Source: Phycisphaerales bacterium (lineage in GTDB: Bacteria > Planctomycetota > Phycisphaerae > SM23-33). From it: a DNA stretch of 10,468 nucleotides. The DNA lies in assembly GCA_003485185.1 (NCBI GenBank), contig DNAS01000179.1, positions 28,494-38,961 of the forward strand, in the 5' to 3' direction. The notes beneath the pieces were generated by a model. The model searched no databases. It worked only from the letters and a program-made list of their open reading frames with translations, and was not told the origin of the DNA. The translations under genes and the position numbers were made by a program. This document shows, in pieces, positions 1 to 6,973 of this stretch (position 1 is its first letter; every line of letters starts with the position of its first letter).

Positions 1-1
1 G

Positions 2-238
2 GGGCTCGACGGCGCCCTGTATACCCAGGACATGCGCATCGCCAAGGTCGATCAGAAAATCCGCAGCCGAGCCCGCCAAACCTACGTGCTCGCCGACAGC
101 ACCAAGATCGGAAAGACCGCCCTCACTCGCCACGGATTCCTTCAACAGGTCGAAGCCCTGATCACCGACTCGCGAATCCGCGACAGCGACAAATCCGAAC
201 TGGAAAGCAAGGGCGCCACCGTGATTGTCGCGCCCTGA
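2..238 (+). CDS. DeoR/GlpR-family transcriptional regulator, C-terminal end (5' end outside window)
   Basis: This is the tail of a DeoR-family sugar regulator; the N-terminal HTH and most of the sensor domain lie left of the window. The frame is open from base 2, upstream of the first ATG at 32, and reads GLDGALYTQDMRIAKVDQKI, then residues VLADSTKIGKTAL and ALITD, ending at TGA 236-238. These match the end of the DeoRC sensor domain, where family members read roughly G.d...G....d..ia.vk..mi, vLaDssKfg and lITD. The family binds a phosphorylated sugar in this domain and usually represses nearby sugar-catabolism genes. An aminotransferase gene starts 32 nt downstream on the same strand, so the regulator probably sits at the head of, or within, that operon and controls it. 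The identity of the domain is clear; the ligand cannot be told. Confidence 0.85.
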   Translation, partial: GLDGALYTQDMRIAKVDQKIRSRARQTYVLADSTKIGKTALTRHGFLQQVEALITDSRIRDSDKSELESKGATVIVAP

Positions 239-270
239 TCGAATCGAGAGACACAAGGAAAGAGAATGTC

Positions 271-1644
271 ATGGCCAAGAAAACTGCCACCGCGAAATCC
301 TGGGCGCACGTCGATCTGAAACAGGTTCCGTCGGTCCCCTGCCGGCCGCCGGGCCCGAAGTCCAACGCCCTGCACGCGCGATGCACCCGGCACTTCAAGG
401 GGCTCAGCGGGCAGGTGAAGCTGTTCCCCGTGGTCTTCGAGTCCGGGCGGGGCTGCGTCCTGACCGACGTCGACGGAAACCGCTACATCGACTTCTCCAG
501 CGGCATCTACGTCACCACGCTGGGGCACTGCCACCCCAAGATCACCCAGGCCGTCCAGAAATACGCCGGGCAGTTGATGAACTGCCACGATTTCACCACC
601 GAGATCAAGACCCGCCTGGTGGAGAAGCTGGCGCAGGTGCTCCCGGGCGACCTGAAGGGCTTTCAGTTCTACGACTGCGGCACGGCGGCCGTCGAGGCGG
701 GACAGCGGGTCCTCCGCGCCGCCACCGGGAAGAACGAGATGCTCAGTTGCTTCTACGACTTCCACGGGAAGACCTACGGCGCGGTCTCGCTGGCGCACAT
801 CCGGTCGCAGGTCTACGGGCGCGTGCGGGCGCCGGGCATGCACATGGTTCCGCGCCCCGACACCTACCGCCCTCTCTGGACAAAACCCGACGGCAGCATC
901 GACACCGACAAGTACATCGAGTTCTACGACATGTATATCGACAAGGGCACCGTCGGCGACGTGGCGGGCTTCGTCCTCGAACCCATCCAGGGATGGGGCG
1001 GATCGATCATGCCGCCGGACGACTTCTTCCCCAAGCTGCGGAAATACTGCGACGACCACAAGATTCTCCTGATGGCCGACGAGGTACTCACCAGTTGGGC
1101 CCGCACCGGAAAGTGGCTGTGCATGGAGCACTGGAACGTCGTGCCCGACGTGGTCTCCATCGGAAAGGGATTCGGAAACGGATTCCCCGTCACGTGCGTG
1201 GCCGTGCGCGAACCGTTCATGGAGTCGTTTGAGTCGATCTCCGCCTCCAGCAGCTACGGCGGCAACCCGATGGCGTGCGCAGCCGCCCTGGCCAGCACTG
1301 AGGTCATCGAAGAGGAGCGCCTGCTGGAACGCTCCGCCCACCTGGGCGCGCTGGCCCTGCGGCGCATGGAGAAGATGAAGGCGGAGCACCCCATTGTCGG
1401 CGACGTGCGGGCCAAGGGATGCCTCATGGGCATCGAGCTGGTCAAGGACAAGGCCACCAAGGAGCCCTTCGACCAGGCGGGCAAGCTGGTCTACCAGAAG
1501 GCCTTCTCCAAGGGCCTGGCGTGGATCCCGGCTGGGCACATTCTCCGCATGAGCCCCCCCGTCGTCATGGAAGACGAGGTGCTGCTCAAAGGCATGGACA
1601 TGATCGACGAGGCAATCGGCGAGACCGAGAAAGAGCTTCTGTAA
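271..1644 (+). CDS. Class III PLP-dependent aminotransferase (GABA-AT / dialkylglycine decarboxylase fold)
   Basis: A 457-residue PLP enzyme of aminotransferase class III, a usual length. Start ATG 271 has AAGGAA at 255-260. Landmarks: cofactor-phosphate loop C136-G137-T138, E237 in EPIQGWGG, D270 in ADEV (pairs with the pyridine nitrogen), PLP lysine K299 in IGKG, S328 in SSSYGGNP and R426 in HILRMSPP. Spacings E237-D270 (33), D270-K299 (29) and K299-S328 (29) equal those of E. coli GabT E206, D239, K268, T297 as I recall them. Two positions depart from GABA transaminase: the gating Glu (GabT E211) is W242, and the Gln after DEV (GabT Q242) is L273, whereas the carboxylate-binding Arg is kept. 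It probably uses another substrate, perhaps an alpha-amino acid or amino sugar acid. It lies 10 nt before the oxidoreductase gene and is likely cotranscribed with it. The family is certain; the substrate is not known. Confidence 0.93.
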   Translation: MAKKTATAKSWAHVDLKQVPSVPCRPPGPKSNALHARCTRHFKGLSGQVKLFPVVFESGRGCVLTDVDGNRYIDFSSGIYVTTLGHCHPKITQAVQKYAGQLMNCHDFTTEIKTRLVEKLAQVLPGDLKGFQFYDCGTAAVEAGQRVLRAATGKNEMLSCFYDFHGKTYGAVSLAHIRSQVYGRVRAPGMHMVPRPDTYRPLWTKPDGSIDTDKYIEFYDMYIDKGTVGDVAGFVLEPIQGWGGSIMPPDDFFPKLRKYCDDHKILLMADEVLTSWARTGKWLCMEHWNVVPDVVSIGKGFGNGFPVTCVAVREPFMESFESISASSSYGGNPMACAAALASTEVIEEERLLERSAHLGALALRRMEKMKAEHPIVGDVRAKGCLMGIELVKDKATKEPFDQAGKLVYQKAFSKGLAWIPAGHILRMSPPVVMEDEVLLKGMDMIDEAIGETEKELL

Positions 1645-1654
1645 GGGCAACGCC

Positions 1655-2791
1655 ATGAAGACCGTGCGATGCGGAATCATCGGCTGCGGACTGATGGGGC
1701 GCGAGTTCGCCAGCGCCGCCGCCCGCTGGTGCCACCTGACGGACCTGGACGTCCGCCCGGAACTGGTCGCCTGCTGCGACCCGAACGAGGCGGCCCTGGG
1801 CTGGTTTCAGGCGAGCTTCCCCGCGATCAAGCGGTATGCGGACTATCGCCAACTGCTGAGTGAGCCCGAGGTGCAGGCAGTCTACTGCGCCGTCCCCCAC
1901 CACCTGCACCAGCAGATATACTGCGACATCCTCCAGGCCGGAAAGCACCTGCTGGGCGAGAAGCCTTTCGGGATCGACCAGGCCGCCAACGACGCGATCC
2001 TCGCCTGCGCCGCGCGGCACAAGGACGTGTTCGTGCGATGCAGCAGCGAGTTCCCGTTCTTCCCGGCCGTGCAGCGGATCGGCACAATGATCGAGAAGGA
2101 CGCGTTCGGAACGATCCTGGAAGTCAGCGCGGGATTCCTGCATTCCAGCGACCTGAACCCCACCAAGCCGATCAACTGGAAGCGGATGGTGCGGTTCAAC
2201 GGCGAGTACGGCTGCATGGGCGATCTGGGAATGCACGTCTGCCACGTGCCGTTCCGCGCCGGCTGGACGCCGCGGAACGTCCGGGCGGTGCTGTCGAACA
2301 TCGTTCCGGAGCGTCCGGACGGAAAAGGCGGCATGGCGCCCTGCGAAACGTGGGACAACGCCACGCTGCTGTGCGAGGCGACCGGCGCGGACAAAAAGCC
2401 CTTCCCCCTGACGCTCAAGATGCAGCGGATCGCGCCGGGCGAGATGAACACCTGGTATCTCGAGATCAAGGGCACCAAGGCCTGCGCCCGGTTCAGCACG
2501 AAGAATCCCAAACGGCTGGAGCTGCTGGAATACGCTGGCGGCGAGCAGGCCTGGCGGCAGATCGACGTGGGCTACGAGCCGGCCTTCAAGGCGATCACAG
2601 GCGGCATCTTCGAGTTCGGATTCCCGGACGCCATCCAGCAGATGTGGGCGGCCTTCCTCGACGAAATGCATCATGGCCGGGCGAGGAACCGTTTCGCCTC
2701 CTGCGTCCGCCCGGAGGAAACGGCTCTCAGCCACAGGCTCTTCTCCGCGGCGCTCGAATCCCAGCGGCGACAAAGCACCGTCGCGTTGTAG
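1655..2791 (+). CDS. Gfo/Idh/MocA-family NAD(P)-dependent oxidoreductase
   Basis: A 378-residue cytoplasmic dehydrogenase of the Gfo/Idh/MocA family, of normal length. The N-terminal Rossmann fold begins at once with GIIGCGLMG (residues 7-15, dinucleotide loop G10-x-G12-x-x-G15). The family EKPFG motif follows at 102-106, with K103 the likely catalytic lysine. The C-terminal substrate domain carries GDLGMHVCH (189-197), where D190 and H194 fall at the positions of the usual catalytic Asp and His. There is no signal peptide. Family members oxidise or reduce sugars, inositols or sugar acids using NAD(P). The start follows the aminotransferase stop by 10 nt, and the TAAGG at that stop can serve as Shine-Dalgarno 8 nt before ATG, suggesting translational coupling. 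Its stop is 3 bp from the stop of the convergent GH2 gene. The substrate is not deducible; inositol or a keto-sugar is a guess from context. Confidence 0.93.
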   Translation: MKTVRCGIIGCGLMGREFASAAARWCHLTDLDVRPELVACCDPNEAALGWFQASFPAIKRYADYRQLLSEPEVQAVYCAVPHHLHQQIYCDILQAGKHLLGEKPFGIDQAANDAILACAARHKDVFVRCSSEFPFFPAVQRIGTMIEKDAFGTILEVSAGFLHSSDLNPTKPINWKRMVRFNGEYGCMGDLGMHVCHVPFRAGWTPRNVRAVLSNIVPERPDGKGGMAPCETWDNATLLCEATGADKKPFPLTLKMQRIAPGEMNTWYLEIKGTKACARFSTKNPKRLELLEYAGGEQAWRQIDVGYEPAFKAITGGIFEFGFPDAIQQMWAAFLDEMHHGRARNRFASCVRPEETALSHRLFSAALESQRRQSTVAL

Positions 2792-2794
2792 GCC

Positions 2795-4786
2795 TCATTC
2801 CGCGTTGATCGTCGCTCGCGCAACGCCGTCATTCGCGAAGACCGCGCCCACGGCGCTTGCCGCCGGCTTGCGCTTGCCTTCAAAGTCAAGAAGCGACGTG
2901 TTGGACATGCAGGGGAAGCTGTCGTGCCCCATCCAGAGGAGGATCCCGCCGCATCGGGGGAAGCGTCCCTTGCACGCGTCGACGGCGACCGCGAGGGCTT
3001 GCGCCTGGGCTTCCTGACTCCACTGAACGTATTCCTCCAGGTTGCCGGGCTGCCTTCCCTTTTCCCGGACAAACTGATCCCAGTCGATCCACCACCAGGT
3101 GCGCCGCCAGACGGGGTTGTCCGCGTCGCCAGGCAAATCCGCATATTCGCCGCCGTAACGACGGATGATCTCGGCGGAGCTGGCGCCGGGCGCGCCGGTC
3201 TCGGAGTGAAACAGGGCGTCCACCCCCGCCCAATAACCGGCCCAGTTCCACCCGGCCGGCAGATCCCGCCAGGGCGACCACGGGCCGTGCACGTCCCAGT
3301 GAAGCCCCTTGCCGAAATTGTCGGGATGCGCCAGAAACCGCGGGCCCGATGACGTCGTGGGCAGGAACCGCCGTTGCGGATCCTCTCGCGCCACGAGGTC
3401 ATGCAATTTCGCCAGGAGCGGGTGGGCAAGGTCCAGCGGTTTGCCGAAACCGTCCTGTCCATGACGGTCATGAAGTTCGTTTCCACCACACCACAACAGG
3501 AGCGACACGTGATGCTGCCGCCGCCGAATGCAGGAATCCGCAATCTCCAGCAGGTCCCGGACGCTTTCGGGATCGCGCGGAGGCAGGTTGTCCAGCCCGG
3601 ACGACGAAAGCGGAAAGTCCTGCCAGACGAGCAGCCCCATCTCGTCGCAGTGGCGGAAGAAGGCTTCCTTTTCCGGGAAGCCGCCGCCCCAGACCCGCAG
3701 CAGGTTGCAGTTCATCTCCCGATAGGCCCGCAGGCGGAGCCGGTAGTTCTCCTCCCCCACGTCGGCGAAGTTCGTGCGGATCGGGGTCCAGTTCACGCCC
3801 TGGAGAAAGATGGGTTTCCCGTTGACCTCGCAGATCCACGGATCGGCTGCGGCGGGAGCGCCTTCGCAGGGCAGCCAGTCCACATGCTTGAAACCAACCG
3901 TCAGGATCCGCTCGTCGTCCAGACATCCCTCGGCGTCAAACAGCCGGCACGTCAGCGTATAGAGAGGCTGGCGGCCATGCCCGTTGGGCCACCACAACTC
4001 GACGGGCAGGTCTTTCCACCCATGCCGCCGCGCGTTGAAGGATTGGGCGTCGAAATCCTCGGCACGGAGGGTTTGCCCGTCCCGGCTCAGAGCGACATGG
4101 ATTCGACAATTTCGCGCGCCGGCGACCTTCCCGAAGAAATGCAGCAGGCCGCTTTCGTCCTCGAGATTCGCATCCGTCGTGGCGCGGAAAGATTGAATTT
4201 CAAATCCCTCGGCGACCTCCAGGGTAATGGCGTCCCAGACGCCGACCTGCACGAGCCGGCCGGTCCAGTCCCATGTGTAGTTGAACCGCGCTTTCCATTC
4301 CGTGATCTCGGACGTGTGCCCGAACTGCCCCAGCCACCGCGGCGGTAAATCGAAGAAAATCTGGAGGAGATTGTTTCGCTCTTTCAGGTGCCCCGTGAGG
4401 TCGAACGCGTAGGGAATGAACGTGCCCCGGAAGGCGCCGACCTGCCGGCCGTTCAGGAGAATCCCGCCGCGGTAGTCCAATCCCTGGCAACGCAACCGCA
4501 GCGTCTTGCCCGGCACGAGCCACTCGTCCGGAAGGGACGTCTGGTAGATCCAGTGACGGTTTTCCACCCATTCGCAGTCGCGGGCATTGAGGCCGACGTT
4601 CCAGTCCTTGATGACGCCCGCGTCCAGCAGGGCCTGCTGGACCGATCCCGGCATCCGAGCGGGAATCGCCGGAATCTCCGCGCAGTTCGCCGCGCGGATA
4701 TCCGTCACCGAACTCAACTGCCACAGCCACGGCGCAAACCCAGCCAGCTTCCACTCCAACTCGCTCAAATCATGAACCACTTTCAC
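2795..4786 (-). CDS. Glycoside hydrolase family 2, beta-mannosidase-like, short form
   Basis: A 663-residue retaining exo-glycosidase of the GH2 beta-mannosidase branch. Order: N-terminal jelly-roll sugar-binding domain (about 1-190, with KTLRLRCQGLDYRGGILLNG), Ig-like sandwich (about 190-300), TIM barrel (about 315-650). In the barrel, NLLRVWGGGFPEKEAF and CDEMGLLVWQDF (380-391) are typical of beta-mannosidases; the predicted acid/base is E437 in WCGGNEL and the nucleophile E529 in HSETG. The start is GTG at 4786 with a strong AAGGAG 6 nt upstream; no ATG is better placed. No signal peptide is visible, so it probably acts in the cytoplasm on imported oligosaccharides. Classical beta-mannosidases run to roughly 820-890 residues with extra C-terminal beta domains; this protein stops just after the barrel, next to the convergent oxidoreductase gene. 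It is the last gene of the minus-strand operon. Beta-mannoside preference is inferred from family resemblance only. Confidence 0.9.
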   Translation of the reverse strand: MKVVHDLSELEWKLAGFAPWLWQLSSVTDIRAANCAEIPAIPARMPGSVQQALLDAGVIKDWNVGLNARDCEWVENRHWIYQTSLPDEWLVPGKTLRLRCQGLDYRGGILLNGRQVGAFRGTFIPYAFDLTGHLKERNNLLQIFFDLPPRWLGQFGHTSEITEWKARFNYTWDWTGRLVQVGVWDAITLEVAEGFEIQSFRATTDANLEDESGLLHFFGKVAGARNCRIHVALSRDGQTLRAEDFDAQSFNARRHGWKDLPVELWWPNGHGRQPLYTLTCRLFDAEGCLDDERILTVGFKHVDWLPCEGAPAAADPWICEVNGKPIFLQGVNWTPIRTNFADVGEENYRLRLRAYREMNCNLLRVWGGGFPEKEAFFRHCDEMGLLVWQDFPLSSSGLDNLPPRDPESVRDLLEIADSCIRRRQHHVSLLLWCGGNELHDRHGQDGFGKPLDLAHPLLAKLHDLVAREDPQRRFLPTTSSGPRFLAHPDNFGKGLHWDVHGPWSPWRDLPAGWNWAGYWAGVDALFHSETGAPGASSAEIIRRYGGEYADLPGDADNPVWRRTWWWIDWDQFVREKGRQPGNLEEYVQWSQEAQAQALAVAVDACKGRFPRCGGILLWMGHDSFPCMSNTSLLDFEGKRKPAASAVGAVFANDGVARATINAE

Positions 4787-4792
4787 AAAACA

Positions 4793-4798
4793 CTCCTT
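4793..4798 (-). promoter_or_regulatory. Shine-Dalgarno for the GTG-started GH2 gene
   Basis: On the minus strand AAGGAG ends 6 nt before GTG at 4786-4784, inside the 49-nt gap after the amidohydrolase stop. It fixes the non-ATG start of the GH2 gene and shows that this gene has independent translation initiation, unlike the coupled genes upstream of it. Confidence 0.75.
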
Positions 4799-4835
4799 CT
4801 GCCGCTCTTTTGGCGGGGAATTCGCCTGTCCAATC

Positions 4836-5654
4836 TCACACCGGAACCAGCTTCAGCGCGTTGCCCCCAAGAATTTTCCCGTAAACCTCCCCGGGCAGCT
4901 CCAGCGTGCGCAGATGATCCAGAACGCGCGTGTCGAACTGGTCGGCGCCGTAGAGCAACCGGTCCTGGAAATCGAGGAGGAATCGCCGGCCGAACCCGGG
5001 ATCCCGCGTGAGGGCGTTGAATCCCGACGTGCCGGAAAGGTCGCAATACAGATTGGGATGCTTTTCCAACAGGCGGATCACCTCGCCGCCGGGCAGGACG
5101 GGACCGTCGGGATAGACCGTTTCGTATCCCTTGCGGTCGCCCGAGATGTGGGCCCACCACCCGGGCCCGTGGGCGACAAAGTTCGTCTCCGGGCACTTGG
5201 CGAGCGTCCGTTCCACGGCATCGGGCTCTCCGAGATACCACAGCCCCGCCTCGTCGCCATGATAGACCGGCAGATCGACGTGGAAGACGACGGGCATGCC
5301 CAGTTGCCCAGCCAACCGGAACACGAGAATCAGCTCGGGCGTGTCCATCAGCACCCGCAGCTTGATCTCCCCGTAGACGCGGGCGCCGTCGCGATGATAC
5401 CGCCGGAGCAACTCCGGGGCGTTCTCCCGGCGCGGGTCCGGGCCGGCGCCGACGAGGAACCGATCGGGATACCTCGCCGCCGCGTCGAACACGTCTTCAA
5501 TCGACAGGTGCAGATAGTGCGGCTCCCGGCTGCCGTCGAGAGATTCCCACGAGAGAAGCCAAGCCTTGTCCACTCCGCTCCGGTCCAGGTAGGCGACCAG
5601 TTCCGGCGTCCTTTTGCCCTGCCAGTTGGTGTGTTGATGGCTGTCGATGATCAT
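4836..5654 (-). CDS. Amidohydrolase family 2 (PF04909-type) metal-dependent hydrolase
   Basis: A 272-residue TIM-barrel metallohydrolase. The chosen start is ATG 5654-5652, giving MIIDSHQH; the open frame continues upstream to 6029 but that part lies antisense-shifted inside the aminotransferase gene and has no family similarity. Metal-site candidates are H6 and H8 (DSHQH), H125 (FHVD), H162 (AHGPGWWAH) and D237 (YGADQF), the usual His-x-His ... His ... His ... Asp order. GEIKL at 95-99 is another family-like segment. Members hydrolyse or decarboxylate carboxylated rings, lactones and related compounds. The start ATG overlaps the TGA of the DegT gene as ATGA, so translation is probably coupled. 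No signal peptide, hence cytoplasmic. In this cluster it may open a lactone or act on a keto-acid derived from a sugar; that is speculation, and a decarboxylase role is equally possible. Confidence 0.88.
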   Translation of the reverse strand: MIIDSHQHTNWQGKRTPELVAYLDRSGVDKAWLLSWESLDGSREPHYLHLSIEDVFDAAARYPDRFLVGAGPDPRRENAPELLRRYHRDGARVYGEIKLRVLMDTPELILVFRLAGQLGMPVVFHVDLPVYHGDEAGLWYLGEPDAVERTLAKCPETNFVAHGPGWWAHISGDRKGYETVYPDGPVLPGGEVIRLLEKHPNLYCDLSGTSGFNALTRDPGFGRRFLLDFQDRLLYGADQFDTRVLDHLRTLELPGEVYGKILGGNALKLVPV

Positions 5655-6970
5655 CGCGAGGACTTCTCCCGAAAGTGTTCCGCCAGTTCCTTCGCGTGCA
5701 GGGCGACCTTGGCGTAGGCCGCGGCGAACTGCGCGATGGGCTCCGCCCAGTCGTGCTTGAACCAGGGAATGCCGAACACCCGATCCGGGATCGACTCGGT
5801 CACCGGAAGTGAGCCCGGTCCCTGGCGAACATCGCGCCCCGCAAAAGCGATTCGCGTGGGCTTGCCGTCGTGGAAAACGTCCGCGTCGTTCAGCACGGGG
5901 TGCAGGTGCTGAAGGAGGTTGCAGCCGCGACCGACGCGCCCCCCTTCGACGTTCACCGCCTCTATGAATCGCGCCACCGGCAGTCCGTGGAGCTCCTCCG
6001 GGCGGTAGTGCCCCAGCGGGTTGTACCATCCCCCCATCGTCAGGCCCGAATGCATGGGCGGGCGATGCGCCGACAGGCCCGGCACGCCCTCCAGCAAGTC
6101 CCAGAAACGGTTCATGCCGGCCTGGATTTCACCGATGCGCGGCAGGTAGTGCTTCAACTGGACGCGCCCCATGGCGGAGCAGGTCTGGTTGATCCGCCCC
6201 TTGACGCCGCCGAGAGGGAGCCCGGCCGTCGCCTTCAACCGCGGCAGCGTGAGGGTGTCCCCCGTGCGTTCGTAATGGGCGAACGCGACGGCCCGTTCGT
6301 AGATCTCGCGGGAGTCCGTGCAGAGCATTCCCCCTTCCCCCACGGGGAAGCTCTTGGCTGCCATCAGCGAGGCGGCGGACACGTCTCCCAGGGCCCCGAC
6401 CCTGCGTCCCTTGTACAAGGCGCCGTGGGCATGGGAGACGTCTTCGATGACCTTCAGTCCGTGCCGGCGGGCGACAGCCAGGATGGCATCCATGTCGCAC
6501 GGATGCCCGCAGTAATGCGTCACGACGATCGCCCGCGTTCGCGGCGTGATGCGCGATTCGACGTCGCGCGCGTCCACGCAGAGCGTGACAGGATCGACGT
6601 CGGCGAATACGGGGGTCGCACCCAGCAGGAAACAGGGCAGCGCCGTCGCCCAATACGTCAGGCTGGGCGAGATCAATTCGTCCCCGCGCCCCAGGCCCAC
6701 GGCGAACATCGCCGCCAGCAGCGCCATCGTTCCGTTGCAGTGGGCCAGCGCGTAACGGGTCTGCTGGAAGGCCGCGTATTCGGACTCGAACCGCACCGTC
6801 ACGTCGGTCTGGGACATCGTGCCCGCCCGAAGCACTTCCAGGACCGCTTGCTCATCTTCCTCCGTCACGATGGGCCAGCGGAACAGCGCCTCGTCCACCG
6901 GACCGACGGCCTTCGGACCGCCCAGGACGGCGGGGAGTTCGCGAATTCTGCGATCAAAATCCTCCGGCAT
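5651..6970 (-). CDS. DegT/DnrJ/EryC1/StrS-family PLP aminotransferase
   Basis: A 439-residue fold-type I aminotransferase of the sugar/cyclitol group. The PLP lysine is K206 in SLMAAKSFPVGEGG, with the pyridine-binding D177 in IEDVSHAHGA (175-184), substrate-loop residues CNGTMAL (78-84) and SPSLTYWATA (101-110). The C-terminal tail with RVFGIPWFKHDW (397-408) and a helix ending KVALHAKEL resembles the cyclitol/StsC-like subgroup, longer than the roughly 380 residues of plain sensory-sugar aminotransferases. Family members transfer an amino group from Glu or Gln to a keto-sugar or inosose. Start ATG 6970 follows GGAGG at 6978-6982. The gene begins 3 nt after the regulator's stop and ends in a 4-nt overlap with the amidohydrolase, so it sits in the core of an operon. 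Whether it builds or, in reverse, degrades an amino-sugar or aminocyclitol cannot be settled from sequence. Confidence 0.92.
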   Translation of the reverse strand: MPEDFDRRIRELPAVLGGPKAVGPVDEALFRWPIVTEEDEQAVLEVLRAGTMSQTDVTVRFESEYAAFQQTRYALAHCNGTMALLAAMFAVGLGRGDELISPSLTYWATALPCFLLGATPVFADVDPVTLCVDARDVESRITPRTRAIVVTHYCGHPCDMDAILAVARRHGLKVIEDVSHAHGALYKGRRVGALGDVSAASLMAAKSFPVGEGGMLCTDSREIYERAVAFAHYERTGDTLTLPRLKATAGLPLGGVKGRINQTCSAMGRVQLKHYLPRIGEIQAGMNRFWDLLEGVPGLSAHRPPMHSGLTMGGWYNPLGHYRPEELHGLPVARFIEAVNVEGGRVGRGCNLLQHLHPVLNDADVFHDGKPTRIAFAGRDVRQGPGSLPVTESIPDRVFGIPWFKHDWAEPIAQFAAAYAKVALHAKELAEHFREKSSR

Positions 6971-6973
6971 CTC

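Noticed and set aside
142..1680. A 512-codon minus-strand open frame opposite the class III aminotransferase
   Set aside because: It mirrors a clear aminotransferase gene, has no family motif, and its composition is typical of an antisense frame.
4802..4816. Small CCGC/GCGG hairpin between the amidohydrolase and GH2 genes
   Set aside because: Only four base pairs with no U-tract; too weak for a terminator and easily a chance event in GC-rich DNA.
5655..6029. N-terminal extension of the amidohydrolase to a start at 6029
   Set aside because: The extra 125 residues lie within the DegT gene in another frame and do not resemble the family; MIIDSHQH at 5654 is the normal start of such enzymes and overlaps the preceding stop as ATGA.
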